From contig JAJRSA010000025.1 in assembly GCA_024279035.1 (NCBI GenBank), forward strand, positions 1-56,649: a DNA stretch of 56,649 nt, read 5' to 3'. Positions within the stretch are counted from its first letter, which is position 1. Every line of letters begins with the position of its first letter. This document shows, in pieces, positions 23,475-33,266 of the stretch. A program made the translations under genes and the position numbers. Under the pieces are notes generated by a model, which saw only the letters and a program-made list of their open reading frames with translations, searched no databases and was not told where the DNA came from. The stretch comes from Alphaproteobacteria bacterium. GTDB taxonomy: Bacteria; Pseudomonadota; Alphaproteobacteria; Micavibrionales; Micavibrionaceae.

Positions 23475-25154
23475 ATGACACAAAGCGACATCATCGATCT
23501 TAAGCGTCTCGTTTTAATTATACGCAGGCACATACGTCTCGTCGGCGCTATTGTGAGTGGGTTTATTGTGATGGCCATCCTGTATCTGTCTCTCACCGTC
23601 CCCCAATACACAGCCAAAACATCTCTTTTTCTAGATAGAAGCCTTAATAAAGCAGTGTCAGATGTCGCCTCTGTTCAACAAATGGGGTTTGAAACGGCCG
23701 CCATTGAGAGTGAAGTTGAAATCATTCATTCTCAACGTGTTATACATGCCGTTATTACACAGCTTAAAGATCAAAATTATTTCCAAGACAGCACAGATCC
23801 GCAAGAGATTTCCTCTGATATTCTAAAGAGGTTAACCGTACGTCGTGTGGGAGAAACCTATGTTTTGTCAATTACATACACGTCTGATGATCCTCAAAAA
23901 TCTGCGGATATTGCCAATGCTGTTGCAGAATCCTATATCGCAGAAAAACTCACTATTATCTCTGATATGTCTATACGGACAGTCTCGTGGCTCCAATCAA
24001 AAATAAATGAGCTACGTCAACAATCCATAGCTGCGGAAGAAAAGATTACGGACTATCGTACAATCTATAACAAAGCCAAACGAGGACAAGGAAAAGAAGA
24101 TGAAGAGGTTGGTTTAGCGGAACTGAGAACCTTAGAAAAAGAAGCCGAGACTTACAATGCGCTTTATGATTTTTATCTCGAAAAACTTGAAACAATCAAT
24201 CTGCATAACTCTTTTCCTTTAACAGAAATACGTATTATTAGCCACGCCAAACCGCCTACAGATCAAAGCCACCCTCAAACGATTGTAATTTTAGGGCTCT
24301 CCTTAATCTTAGGGATAGGCTTAGGCATTGTGAGTGCGCTTCTTAAAGATAGTCTGGATCACACCCTCAGAAGAGCTGGACAGGTAACACGAGAACTCAA
24401 CCTTACTTTTCTAGGGTTTTTTCCCCATAGAAAAAGAGTTGGTAAAAAAATGTTCAAATTCAAATCTCATGATGAAAAAACCTATAACATCAACATGTAT
24501 GCTGAAAGTGTTGCAGACCCTTTTTCTCTCCACGCCGAAGTGATAAGAACACTCCTCAACACAGCCGATCAAAAGATAGGGATCAACACCAAAAAAGCCA
24601 TCGGTGTTCTTTCTATTGGTCGAAGTGAGTCTAAATCTGTTATAGCCTCCAATCTCGCCCTATACACAGCGCAATCTACTTCCACGCTTTTGATTGATGG
24701 AAACGTTAGAACCTCCAGCGCCTTTTTGGGAGAGTCTCGAAGCTCAAATATGCATGGCTTTGGAGATGTGTTCTTGGGAAAAAATTCTTTGCAAAAAAGC
24801 TGTCTCTATCAAGAGTCTGGTTCTCTCACGATTCTCCCGTCCCTTGAAAAAGATGCAGACCAAATCCTTCCTCATCTTAATGCAGGACGCGTCCAATCTC
24901 TCATTGAAACCTGTCAAAAACAATATGATTTTATTGTGATCGATTGCCCTCCTCTCTTAACTCCCGCAGATGTTTATAGTTTTACAGAGTCCGTTGATGG
25001 GTTTATTGTTGTGGCTGAGTGGGGCAAAACACTCTCCAATGAGCTTAATTTCTATCTAAAGCACAACAATATAGAGCAAGATAAGATACTTGGGATTGTG
25101 CTTGAAAACGCTCACATGCAGAAAATGAAAAAACATTACGGTCATAAAGTATAG
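23475..25154 (+). CDS. Wzc-like polysaccharide co-polymerase with degenerate kinase motifs
   Basis: 559 residues with the layout of a chain-length regulator fused to a bacterial tyrosine kinase: Wzz domain between two membrane helices (~22-42 and ~268-290), a periplasmic coiled coil (~170-240), and a C-terminal cytoplasmic ATPase-like domain (~345-559). Walker B is intact (FIVIDCPP, Asp490). Walker A, normally GxxGxGK(S/T), reads IGRSESKSV (381-389), lacking the second and third glycines, and Walker A', normally DxDxR, reads DGNVR (408-412). The C-terminal tyrosine cluster is almost absent (one Tyr, in KKHYGHKV). Probably a structural co-polymerase with weak or no kinase activity. It heads wzy and glycosyltransferase genes. 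Confidence 0.85.
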   Translation: MTQSDIIDLKRLVLIIRRHIRLVGAIVSGFIVMAILYLSLTVPQYTAKTSLFLDRSLNKAVSDVASVQQMGFETAAIESEVEIIHSQRVIHAVITQLKDQNYFQDSTDPQEISSDILKRLTVRRVGETYVLSITYTSDDPQKSADIANAVAESYIAEKLTIISDMSIRTVSWLQSKINELRQQSIAAEEKITDYRTIYNKAKRGQGKEDEEVGLAELRTLEKEAETYNALYDFYLEKLETINLHNSFPLTEIRIISHAKPPTDQSHPQTIVILGLSLILGIGLGIVSALLKDSLDHTLRRAGQVTRELNLTFLGFFPHRKRVGKKMFKFKSHDEKTYNINMYAESVADPFSLHAEVIRTLLNTADQKIGINTKKAIGVLSIGRSESKSVIASNLALYTAQSTSTLLIDGNVRTSSAFLGESRSSNMHGFGDVFLGKNSLQKSCLYQESGSLTILPSLEKDADQILPHLNAGRVQSLIETCQKQYDFIVIDCPPLLTPADVYSFTESVDGFIVVAEWGKTLSNELNFYLKHNNIEQDKILGIVLENAHMQKMKKHYGHKV

Positions 25155-25162
25155 CGCTGATC

Positions 25163-26368
25163 ATGTTGATTGAAGCTCAAAATTATGTAAAAAGTTTTTA
25201 CGAGAAAAACCTTTTCGAACGTATTATCTTCTACGTTTTTCTCTCTGCCTTCCTTGTGAAAATTATCTTTGAGCTTGGGATGGGGCAAAGTAGCTTTGGG
25301 CAATCTCAACATAAACAATTGTTTTTTTATAGCTTTCTTGGGCTGGACTATTTTATATCCTTTCGTAAAATTATTGCCCTCCGTGTAAGCATTAATCCAC
25401 TTTCTTTATTTTCCTTCTTGTTTTTTATTATGGTCGCTCATGGTCTTTTCATAGGATTTATGAATGGTAATAACCTCTTTATTATTCTTAATGACACCAT
25501 CCCTCCTTTGTTTATAGGACTTAATATTTTAAGAATGCAATCAAGCTCTGAGTGCTTAAAGCCTATTGATTTTAAATCTATCCTTGTAAGTTCCACACTC
25601 CTCGCTGCAGGCACATGCTTTTTTGGTTATATCTCAGGCGCCCCATCTCTCGGGAATCCATCTCTTTATTATCCTCTTATTCTTGCAGGATTATTTATGC
25701 TACGCCCTTTTCCAAAGTATGTTTTTGTGATTATTCTGGTGAGCTTGGTTCTGACGATGAATGATCTCAACAGAACAACCATGGCTTTTGTTGTTTTCAC
25801 CATTGCAGGCTATACTGGCTTACAGACAATTTTCAACCCGACCAAGGCCATTATTCTTTTTTTCTGCTCTCTTCTGTGTCTTTTTGTTGTGTGGAGTTTT
25901 ATCCCACAAGACTCGCGAACATACATACGCGTCATGGGATTGGCCGATGTGGATTTGAGCAGACGCACAGGATCTATTGGTGAACGTCAAGCCGAACAAG
26001 ATGCCGTCACAGCCAAGCTCCAAAGCAAAGGAAAAACCATTGAGTGGGTAGGTTTGGGGTTTGGTGGATTGTACGAGGTCAAAATCACACACGAAGTTCT
26101 AACTGATTATGGGCATGCCCACTATGCATGGGTGTGGTTTAATTTACGATTTGGCGCTATTGGATATCTTTATATGCTCATCATGGTAGCTATGCTCTTT
26201 TACAATGGGACAAGATCATTCATGTACAAAGATAAAATAGGCGTTTTTATTGCCCTTTTATGCTTTCAAGGTCTTCTCTATTGTGGAACGTATGTAAACA
26301 CTCTCTTTCTTCTCTCTGGTATTCATTTTTTATATTACAAACCTTATCCCTCAAAAGAATTATCATGA
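25163..26368 (+). CDS. O-antigen/exopolysaccharide polymerase (Wzy-like) membrane protein
   Basis: A 401-residue polytopic membrane protein with about ten hydrophobic segments and one large periplasmic loop (~255-310) containing RRTGSIGERQAEQDAV and GLGFGGLY, followed by DYGHAHYAWVWFNLRFG, the kind of loop and adjacent helix seen in Wzy/O-antigen ligase proteins. Such proteins show little sequence conservation, so assignment rests on topology and on position between the Wzc-like gene and a glycosyltransferase. Its stop overlaps the next start as ATGA. It would polymerise lipid-linked repeat units at the periplasmic face. Confidence 0.75.
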   Translation: MLIEAQNYVKSFYEKNLFERIIFYVFLSAFLVKIIFELGMGQSSFGQSQHKQLFFYSFLGLDYFISFRKIIALRVSINPLSLFSFLFFIMVAHGLFIGFMNGNNLFIILNDTIPPLFIGLNILRMQSSSECLKPIDFKSILVSSTLLAAGTCFFGYISGAPSLGNPSLYYPLILAGLFMLRPFPKYVFVIILVSLVLTMNDLNRTTMAFVVFTIAGYTGLQTIFNPTKAIILFFCSLLCLFVVWSFIPQDSRTYIRVMGLADVDLSRRTGSIGERQAEQDAVTAKLQSKGKTIEWVGLGFGGLYEVKITHEVLTDYGHAHYAWVWFNLRFGAIGYLYMLIMVAMLFYNGTRSFMYKDKIGVFIALLCFQGLLYCGTYVNTLFLLSGIHFLYYKPYPSKELS

Positions 26369-27471
26369 CCCCAAAAATTGTATTTTTATCACCCGTCTCA
26401 TATTTTAAAGGGGGTGCGGAACGTTCTCTCTTTGATTTGCTTGCAAACCCTGAGATAGAACCTGTCCTTGTTGCCCCATCCGAAGGAGAAATTCTAGAAA
26501 AAGGGCGCGCATTGGGACTAGAGTGCTACGTCCTTCCTTTTGGAAGTATTCATACGATCCACCGCCCCTTCTCATTTATGAAGGGGCTCAGTGCATTTAA
26601 ATCTCTTTTAACAGCCGCACATGAGCTTAAACATATTTCTAAACAAACAAATGCCCAGATTGTTCATTCAAATGGCCTCAAAGCTCACGCCATCAATTGC
26701 ACCAGTCGCTGGATAGGAGGTGCAAAATCCATCCTCCATATTCGTGACATCCCCTATACAAAAGCAGAAAAACTTGTCTGGAAGATCTTGCGTGTTCTTT
26801 GCAATAAAATGGTTATGGTATCTCATGCCTGCTGGCCAGATAAAACTCTCCCTCGTAAAGTAGTTATTATTCATAATGGAACACCTTTACTTAAAACCGA
26901 GCCAAGAGAATTATCCCCCTCTGAGAACACACTTACATTTGGTTTTATTGGTCGTATCCACCCTGCAAAAGGATTAGACCTTTTAATAAACTGGATTTCA
27001 GACGCTAGAAAAGCAGGGCTGGAGGCAAAATTAAGTGTCAGGGGCACCTATTCCGAGGATTCCCCCTCCTATCAAGCGGAGATAGATACATTGATCAAAA
27101 CATTAAACCTTGGAGATCATATTGAGTTTACAGGCTTTATTGATACGCCAGAAGCTCTCTATAAAGGCATAGATATAACTGTCGTTCCGTCAAAAACACC
27201 AGACCCTCTCCCTCGCAGTGTCATGGAATCAATGGCCAGAGGTATTCCTGTTTTTGGATACCCTGCGGGGGGTATTTTTGAGATGATTGAAGATGAACGG
27301 ACAGGATTTCTCGTCGATGATGCGCCCAGCTTTATAAAAGCAACAACATGTGTAATCTCAAACTCTGAGGATCTGGAGACAATGATTAAGCATGCAAAGG
27401 AGAAAATAGAAAAAGAATTTACGATTGAAGGGCTTCATGACACCTTAAATGCTTTATATTCTAATTTATAG
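26365..27471 (+). CDS. Glycosyltransferase, GT4 family
   Basis: A GT-B fold glycosyltransferase of about 368 residues. The N-terminal domain starts KIVFLSPVSYFKGGAERSLF, the acceptor-side glycine loop. The C-terminal nucleotide-sugar domain has TFGFIGRIHPAKGLDLLI and the EX7E-type site around PLPRSVMESMARGIPVFGY. The start at 26365 overlaps the polymerase stop as ATGA; the earlier open frame lies inside that gene. Cytoplasmic, probably membrane associated, adding a sugar to the lipid-linked unit; donor and acceptor unknown. It ends directly against the convergent TupA-like gene. Confidence 0.88.
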   Translation: MTPKIVFLSPVSYFKGGAERSLFDLLANPEIEPVLVAPSEGEILEKGRALGLECYVLPFGSIHTIHRPFSFMKGLSAFKSLLTAAHELKHISKQTNAQIVHSNGLKAHAINCTSRWIGGAKSILHIRDIPYTKAEKLVWKILRVLCNKMVMVSHACWPDKTLPRKVVIIHNGTPLLKTEPRELSPSENTLTFGFIGRIHPAKGLDLLINWISDARKAGLEAKLSVRGTYSEDSPSYQAEIDTLIKTLNLGDHIEFTGFIDTPEALYKGIDITVVPSKTPDPLPRSVMESMARGIPVFGYPAGGIFEMIEDERTGFLVDDAPSFIKATTCVISNSEDLETMIKHAKEKIEKEFTIEGLHDTLNALYSNL

Positions 27472-28323
27472 CTATATAAGGTTTCCAAGTTTGTGATCAA
27501 TTTCACGAGGGTTAAAACATTCAAATCCACTATTTGGAGAAAATGTTAGCTCTCCAAATCGAAGCCCCTGTGGTAACGAGTAAAGATCAACTCTTACAAA
27601 TTCAAAGTCTTTGGACAATTTTTCTGCCAGACAGAGCATTTCGGATAATTTTTCTGGTTTTTTTGCCTGACCTGGAGGATATTTTCCTAAAGTAAAATCT
27701 TGTAAAACCCAGTCTGGATCATAAAAGCCTATTTTATATCCCTCATATCGATCAATATTGATCTGAATATAATGACATTTCCCATGAAAACAAAAAAACT
27801 TATAATCGGTAGGTACATTTCCATCCTCGGCAATCATAAGTTCTTCTATAATAAGTCTAGGCGGGATCTTTGAATACCAATCTTCATTCGTCCAATAGCC
27901 AAATTTCTTTCTCAAATTTTTGTTTGTACGTTCAATGGCGTCTTCTACACTTATATCATCCTTATTAAAGACAAGTAAATTACCTTCATCTCCCCCCCCA
28001 TGCGTTGTTTTAATCGCAAATTGATTGGGAAGCGTTGACCAATCAACAGCGCTTAAATCTTCTCCGACATAAAGAATTTTATTTAAAAATTCTCCCCCTA
28101 TTTTTTGTTCAACATAATCACGTACAGCATATTTATCGGCCAGATCTATAGCAAAATCCATATTTTGGTATATTTTTTGATGCATCAGTTTTTCATTAAA
28201 TGTCGAAGGGTTTTTTATATTTGGAATATATCCCAAATTGTACATCCCTCTCACTATTTCATATTTTCTTCTTCCAAGTATTATTTTCAAAACTTTCCAA
28301 ATAAAATTTTTATATTTGCGCAT
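27472..28323 (-). CDS. TupA-like ATP-grasp protein
   Basis: 283 residues matching the TupA-like ATP-grasp family found in polysaccharide loci (the founder attaches a polyglutamate/glucuronate chain in teichuronopeptide synthesis). Features: FNEKLMHQKIY and LADKYAVRDYV at the start, FAIKTTHGGGDEGNLLV, the ATP-grasp core RLIIEELM, DYKFFCFHGK, and the C-terminal RVDLYSLPQGLRFGELTF with metal-binding acids. The start at 28323 has AAAGGAG upstream; the earlier frame is discounted. The gene and its upstream region are visibly AT-richer than neighbours, suggesting later acquisition. It may join an amino acid or similar group to the polymer. Confidence 0.85.
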   Translation of the reverse strand: MRKYKNFIWKVLKIILGRRKYEIVRGMYNLGYIPNIKNPSTFNEKLMHQKIYQNMDFAIDLADKYAVRDYVEQKIGGEFLNKILYVGEDLSAVDWSTLPNQFAIKTTHGGGDEGNLLVFNKDDISVEDAIERTNKNLRKKFGYWTNEDWYSKIPPRLIIEELMIAEDGNVPTDYKFFCFHGKCHYIQINIDRYEGYKIGFYDPDWVLQDFTLGKYPPGQAKKPEKLSEMLCLAEKLSKDFEFVRVDLYSLPQGLRFGELTFSPNSGFECFNPREIDHKLGNLI

Positions 28324-28516
28324 ACTCTCTCCTTTAATTAAAATAATATTTATAAAGTTTGAATTTTCAATTATTCTTGATAAAACGCTACTTATTATGT
28401 TTTTATTAGTATAGCGCCAATACAAATAACTTAATTTAAGACGCTTTGGAAGAACGTTATAGACAAACCCCCAAACTAAGAGAACAAGAGCTATTCTAAA
28501 ATGGAATAAGGATAAA

Positions 28517-29170
28517 ATGACAATGCTTAAAAAAATTATTCACACCGTGACAACAGACCCATTCAAAATTATCGTCAGACTATTCAGTAAGTTTTTTATT
28601 GTGTGGGTCTCTACAAAAAAAAATATTGAGATAAAAGGTAAGTTAGTGCTCGTCGGATACCCTCTCATTGATATTCAAAAGGGAAGCGCCTTATATATTG
28701 GACACAACGTGACTCTTAATTCTAGAAATAAAGGGTATCATGTAAATATGCATTCTCCTGTCAAACTTTATGCCGATAAACTTGGCGCTGAAATACATAT
28801 TGGAGATAACACAAGAATTCATGGCGCATGCCTACATGCCTATACATCAATAACCATTGGTAAAAACTGTTTAATTGCAGCTAATTGTCAGATATTTGAT
28901 GGAGGAGGACATGATCTGTCCTTTTCCGACGTAGACAATAGAATCCACACGACAGGAACAAGCAAGCCCATCGTTATTGAGGATAGTGTTTGGATTGGTA
29001 TCAACTCTGTGATTTTAGCAGGCGTTACCATCGGAAAAGGATCTGTTATTTCTGCAAACAGTGTTGTTGTAAAAGATATCCCCCCAATGGTTCTCGCTGG
29101 TGGAAATCCAGCTATTATTATCAAAAAATATGAAGGCGAAAAAAACAACAAACAGACATCTATGTTTTAA
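28517..29170 (+). CDS. Hexapeptide-repeat acetyltransferase (WbbJ/maltose-acetyltransferase type)
   Basis: A 217-residue left-handed beta-helix acyltransferase. Imperfect hexapeptide repeats run from about residue 50 (IDIQKGSALYIGHNVTLNS) through IHIGDNTRIHGAC, ITIGKNCLIAANCQI, with the catalytic-type histidine in GGGHDLS, then VWIGINSVILAGVTIGKGSV, and the usual end VLAGGNPA. AAGGA precedes the ATG. It probably O-acetylates a sugar of the polymer. It overlaps the convergent acyltransferase-3 gene by 11 bases. Confidence 0.88.
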   Translation: MTMLKKIIHTVTTDPFKIIVRLFSKFFIVWVSTKKNIEIKGKLVLVGYPLIDIQKGSALYIGHNVTLNSRNKGYHVNMHSPVKLYADKLGAEIHIGDNTRIHGACLHAYTSITIGKNCLIAANCQIFDGGGHDLSFSDVDNRIHTTGTSKPIVIEDSVWIGINSVILAGVTIGKGSVISANSVVVKDIPPMVLAGGNPAIIIKKYEGEKNNKQTSMF

Positions 29171-30182
29171 TCCCCAGTATGCGTATTTTTATAAAAGGGA
29201 TTCTTATCAACACAAGCCACTCACCAATAAGAGGCCCAAGAACTCCTGAGGCAACTAATACAGGCCCAACCACATAAAAATGCGTCCCGTGCCAATCCAT
29301 AATTAAAAATATGACACCTTTCGTTACACCAATACAGATTGTATTAAACAAATAGATACTATAACTCCGTCGTCCCATAAAAAGAAATGCATCCATCACT
29401 TTTCCTTTATATTTCAGAGCATAAATACAGATCTGATGAAGCACAGGTATACAAAGACTCCCCGTAATCAGCTTACTAAATTTATGGTCAATAAGCTCAT
29501 ACTGAAAGAGTAAAAAACTTGCTAAAAATAGGGCTGAAAATAAAGAAAACAGCTTTATATTTCCAATCAGCTTTATATATTTTTCTTCGTTATGGATGGC
29601 TGCGCCTCCTAAACAAAAGAAAACAAAGAAGAGTGTGAGCTTATCAAGATAGAAGTAATAGGTGGGTGGGATCATAGAAATAATCGCGCCAAGGAGCACC
29701 CATAAGATCATTTTATTCCCTAAAACTTTGAATAAAAGAGGGGAAATTGCGCCATATATAAAAATAGCAAAGATGTACCATAAAAAAACAGACGGGCTAT
29801 TTTTTGTGTGCCAGATCAAATCAATAAAGCCTTGAAAAGGATTATCTGGAACATTATCAACATGCACAATATTTTGCATGACTATTTTTCCAAAAACAAT
29901 CATTGCACCAATAAAAAAGAAAGGCAGTAATAGACGAACTGCTTGATTACCGATATAGGGAAGATAGTTTTGTGATAGTCGTTCTAATCGTCCAGGTCTG
30001 AAAGATACATACCCACTTATAAATATAAAAAAGGGCATATGAAAAAGATATAGATAGTCAATAAGCGTTGAGAACCATTCATTGCCTAGAGATGTCCCTC
30101 CTGCCAATATATGCCCTACGACAACAAGAAGAATAGCCAATCCTTTGGCCAATGTAATATCCAGCTTTTCAATTATTTTCAT
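29160..30182 (-). CDS. Acyltransferase 3 family membrane protein (OafA/YrhL)
   Basis: About 340 residues with roughly ten membrane helices. The N-terminal KLDITLAKGLAILLVVVGH carries the conserved histidine of the family, followed by FHMPFFIFISGYV with the second conserved His and the FF(x)SG-type motif. Such proteins O-acetylate surface sugars using cytoplasmic acetyl donors. The start at 30182 has AAAGGAA upstream; a longer frame to 30221 would overlap the preceding gene and is discounted. It is the last gene of a minus-strand set running from Wza. Confidence 0.88.
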   Translation of the reverse strand: MKIIEKLDITLAKGLAILLVVVGHILAGGTSLGNEWFSTLIDYLYLFHMPFFIFISGYVSFRPGRLERLSQNYLPYIGNQAVRLLLPFFFIGAMIVFGKIVMQNIVHVDNVPDNPFQGFIDLIWHTKNSPSVFLWYIFAIFIYGAISPLLFKVLGNKMILWVLLGAIISMIPPTYYFYLDKLTLFFVFFCLGGAAIHNEEKYIKLIGNIKLFSLFSALFLASFLLFQYELIDHKFSKLITGSLCIPVLHQICIYALKYKGKVMDAFLFMGRRSYSIYLFNTICIGVTKGVIFLIMDWHGTHFYVVGPVLVASGVLGPLIGEWLVLIRIPFIKIRILGIKT

Positions 30183-30198
30183 AGAGTTTTCCTTTGAT

Positions 30199-30876
30199 TT
30201 AATCGACAAACCCTGTTTCACGGTAAAAATATTTACACGCCGTATCTAATGTTTTAACGGGAACTGCGGGGACTCCAGAATAGAGTGTATGTGTCTGGTC
30301 ATACGCTTTATGAAGCGTTGAATTAGCCGTTAATACACAACACTCTGGTAACACTGCCCCTTTGGTAATAACAGACAATGCCCCAACCATACAATAATTA
30401 GAAATATGAATTTCTTTGGTTTCTTGTTGGTTGTCCATAAGATTAATACTATGTGTAAAAAATGCACTCCCAAAACCTGCAATAATAGAGTGATGACCAA
30501 TTGTAATCGTATTATTGCAATCAAAATAATGTTTTTTTATAATGGCACTATACTCACCCATAATAAGAGCTTGAACCCTATTATCTTCTGTTCCAAAATG
30601 TCGTGTTGATTCCAAAGGTAAAGCACTCATAATATTAGAGTTCCCAATACAGGCATGATCTCTCATGTCGAGTAATTCCAAATTTCTAATGACATTGAAA
30701 TGTTTTATTTTCGTACCAGCCCCCATTTTTACTTTTTGAGCGTGAATGAAGGAAAATCCTATTTTGGCCGTTTTATGAATCTCCCATCCTAAAACTTTAG
30801 TGTAAATCACTCTTTTGAGTATATTTGGAAGGCACGCCAAACACAAATAAGGGATATAAATCAAAAATGTTTTCAT
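30199..30876 (-). CDS. Hexapeptide-repeat acyltransferase-like protein
   Basis: 225 residues with degenerate left-handed beta-helix repeats (TAKIGFSFIHAQKVKMGAG, then HACIGNSN, TITIGHHSIIAGFG, CMVGALSVITKGAVLPECCV). The C-terminal LYSGVPAVPVK matches the usual end of the helix. An N-terminal hydrophobic stretch (FLIYIPYLCLACLPNIL) may anchor it. A histidine within SAFFTHSINL could be catalytic. It is two bases downstream of the flippase gene and 16 bases upstream of the acyltransferase-3 gene. Substrate unknown. Confidence 0.8.
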   Translation of the reverse strand: MKTFLIYIPYLCLACLPNILKRVIYTKVLGWEIHKTAKIGFSFIHAQKVKMGAGTKIKHFNVIRNLELLDMRDHACIGNSNIMSALPLESTRHFGTEDNRVQALIMGEYSAIIKKHYFDCNNTITIGHHSIIAGFGSAFFTHSINLMDNQQETKEIHISNYCMVGALSVITKGAVLPECCVLTANSTLHKAYDQTHTLYSGVPAVPVKTLDTACKYFYRETGFVD

Positions 30877-30877
30877 C

Positions 30878-32116
30878 TTATACTACCTCTCTCTGAAGTA
30901 ATCTTTTTACACGTGACCGTTGGAGATAAAATTTTAATATCGCCACACATAGTGGTGCCAAAACAGCGCCCCATAGCTCAAATTGAGGAATAAAGGCGGT
31001 GTTAAGTATAAGTAATCCTGTCACACTCACAAGACTCAGTTTTAAAATGAGATCATCCCGATAATAACTATAAAACACCAAATCATTAACTTCGCAAATG
31101 ATTAAAATCATGAATAAAACAAGATAAACCCACAAGACAGGAAACCAATCCAAAGCCAACGGTTTATCAACAAGATAAAATGTAATTATATACATGCTCG
31201 GACCTGCAATCACAGCCATACCCAGTGCCGTTAAAAATGTATGCTTTAGACAGGTTTTATAGAGGGTATGGAAAGAAGAATCCTTGGATTTATACGCCCG
31301 AATTAGTTTTGGACGAGATTGTTGTATAATGCCTGTTCTTAAGAGATTACTCATTGCACTAATAATTTGTGTAAAATACACATAGACCCCCGTTAATTCA
31401 AGCCCAAGAAATAATGTAATCAAAAAGTAATTCATGTATTGGCCTGTCGCATCCACCATACTATTAACATAGATCGTACGAGAAGTTCTAAACTCCTCTA
31501 AAACCCATTTCTTGAGAGAAAAAGCAGGTAATTTTATACGCCATGACCATTTTTTTGTGCTCCAGAAAAACCCTATGACAGCACTCATCCCTCCTAAAAT
31601 CCATGCGATCAATAAAGTCTCCATTGTCCGCAAAGAAGGGCATAAAAAAGCAATCACCATAAAAGTAAGAATCCACACAGATGTCCGTATAAAATGGAGT
31701 ATATTTGCCGTCAATGGCTTTGAAAGATTAAGAAGAAGAACATAGAGATCGTTATTTATATGTTCAAATAAAATGGCTAATATAATCACCAAGGCAAAGA
31801 GTGTATTTCCAGTGTAAATTCCTATCACGCAGGATATACAAAGTAAGACTACGTAGATAAAGGCTAAGAATCGTCCATAGTAATAAAGAGCTGTTACAAT
31901 TTCTTCTTGTGTTTGCGTGACCGCTTTACGGCCTTGCACATACATAAGCCCCAGTCCAAAGAAAGCGGGAACAAGAAACCCTCCTGAAACAATCAACCCA
32001 TACAGCCCCAATGTCTCAAAGCCCATGAAGCGCGCAATAAAGAGGGTAAGAGCGAATTTAGAGACAAGCGATGTGCCTCGTATTCCCATAAGAAAAAGAG
32101 ACTGAAATTTAGCCAT
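30878..32116 (-). CDS. Polysaccharide flippase (Wzx-like)
   Basis: A 412-residue protein with about 12 membrane helices in the oligosaccharide flippase (MOP) arrangement, starting with SLVSKFALTLFIARFMGFETLGLYGLI, a typical first-helix motif of Wzx/polysaccharide export proteins. It would flip undecaprenyl-linked repeat units across the inner membrane for the polymerase at 25163. It overlaps the upstream glycosyltransferase by eight bases. Wzx proteins are very diverse, so the family is clear but substrate is not. Confidence 0.85.
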   Translation of the reverse strand: MAKFQSLFLMGIRGTSLVSKFALTLFIARFMGFETLGLYGLIVSGGFLVPAFFGLGLMYVQGRKAVTQTQEEIVTALYYYGRFLAFIYVVLLCISCVIGIYTGNTLFALVIILAILFEHINNDLYVLLLNLSKPLTANILHFIRTSVWILTFMVIAFLCPSLRTMETLLIAWILGGMSAVIGFFWSTKKWSWRIKLPAFSLKKWVLEEFRTSRTIYVNSMVDATGQYMNYFLITLFLGLELTGVYVYFTQIISAMSNLLRTGIIQQSRPKLIRAYKSKDSSFHTLYKTCLKHTFLTALGMAVIAGPSMYIITFYLVDKPLALDWFPVLWVYLVLFMILIICEVNDLVFYSYYRDDLILKLSLVSVTGLLILNTAFIPQFELWGAVLAPLCVAILKFYLQRSRVKRLLQREVV

Positions 32117-33260
32117 ATTTTTTCTTCATTTCTTCATCAGCAATAGTCTTAATATTATTTTGAAAAAAGTCTGCTGTAAATTGTTGTGCCTTTTTATAGC
32201 AATTTTCAGGCTTTATTTGACTCTCTAGCGTTTCAAAACGAACAACAGCCTCTTTAATACTCTCAGGCGTTTGTTTGTCAAAAAACAGCCCTGTTGCATG
32301 TTTAGGCTCTTGATCATATCCGACCACTGTCTCTAAAGCGCCGCCTGCACCATACGCTATAACAGGTGTTCCACAGGCTTGGGCTTCCACAGGAATGATT
32401 CCAAAATCCTCTTCGGCGGCAAAGAGAAAGGCTTTAGCGCGTTGCATGTAATTTCGAAGAATATCCGTTTCTTGATACCCCATAATCTGAATATTAGAAG
32501 ATTTCTGTGCAATGTCACGGATTTTACTCATCTCTGGCCCATCTCCAATGATAATAAGCTTCTTGTCTGGCAACAAAGAAAAGGCCTGTGCAATCAGATC
32601 AAGTCTCTTATACGGCACCATACGGGAGGCCGTCATGTAAAAATCTTCTTTGTCTTTTTGAAAGGTAAATCCATCGATTTCAATAGGCGGATGTACAACA
32701 TCTGCCTCCCGTCGATAGACTTTCCAAATCCGCTTTCTAATATAGTCAGAATTCGCCAGAAAGCGATCAACACCATTGGCCGTCCGATAATCCCATAGGC
32801 GAAAATTACTCAATAGTTTTTTCGCAAGAAGCCCTTTTAGCCCTTTGTGTAGATTTGTCTGTCTCAGATATTGATGGGTTAAATCCCATGCATAGCGCAC
32901 AGGACTATGCACATAAGAAATATGCACTTGATGCGCCCCTGTAATCACCCCTTTTGCAACCGCATGACTGGAAGAAACAACCAAGTCGTAATCATACAAA
33001 TCAAAATCTTCAATAGCCAAGGGAAAGAACGGAAAGAGATAACGATAATATTTTTTAACTTTAGGTAATCTATTCAAATAGCTAGTCGTCACATTTTTGA
33101 TCCCCAAAGACGTCCGTTCTTCTGCCGTCAAAAAATCAAAGAGTGTATAGACATCTGCGTCTGGATAGACTTTCAAAATCTGTTCTAAGACACGTTCTGC
33201 ACCCCCTATTAACGGAAGCCAGTCATGGACAATCGCCACTCTTTGGGGTTTTATACTCAT
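32109..33260 (-). CDS. Glycosyltransferase, GT4 family (mannosyltransferase-like)
   Basis: 383 residues, GT-B fold. VAIVHDWLPLIGGAERVLEQ is the N-terminal acceptor loop, HSPVRYAWDLTHQYL is a hallmark of WbaZ-type mannosyltransferases, MTASRMVPYKRLDLIAQAF starts the donor domain, and EDFGIIPVEAQACGTPVIAYG holds the EX7E site. GDP-mannose is a plausible donor because manC lies nearby, but this is inference. It follows the Wza-like gene by six bases and overlaps wzx. Confidence 0.9.
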   Translation of the reverse strand: MSIKPQRVAIVHDWLPLIGGAERVLEQILKVYPDADVYTLFDFLTAEERTSLGIKNVTTSYLNRLPKVKKYYRYLFPFFPLAIEDFDLYDYDLVVSSSHAVAKGVITGAHQVHISYVHSPVRYAWDLTHQYLRQTNLHKGLKGLLAKKLLSNFRLWDYRTANGVDRFLANSDYIRKRIWKVYRREADVVHPPIEIDGFTFQKDKEDFYMTASRMVPYKRLDLIAQAFSLLPDKKLIIIGDGPEMSKIRDIAQKSSNIQIMGYQETDILRNYMQRAKAFLFAAEEDFGIIPVEAQACGTPVIAYGAGGALETVVGYDQEPKHATGLFFDKQTPESIKEAVVRFETLESQIKPENCYKKAQQFTADFFQNNIKTIADEEMKKKYG

Positions 33261-33266
33261 AAGCCT

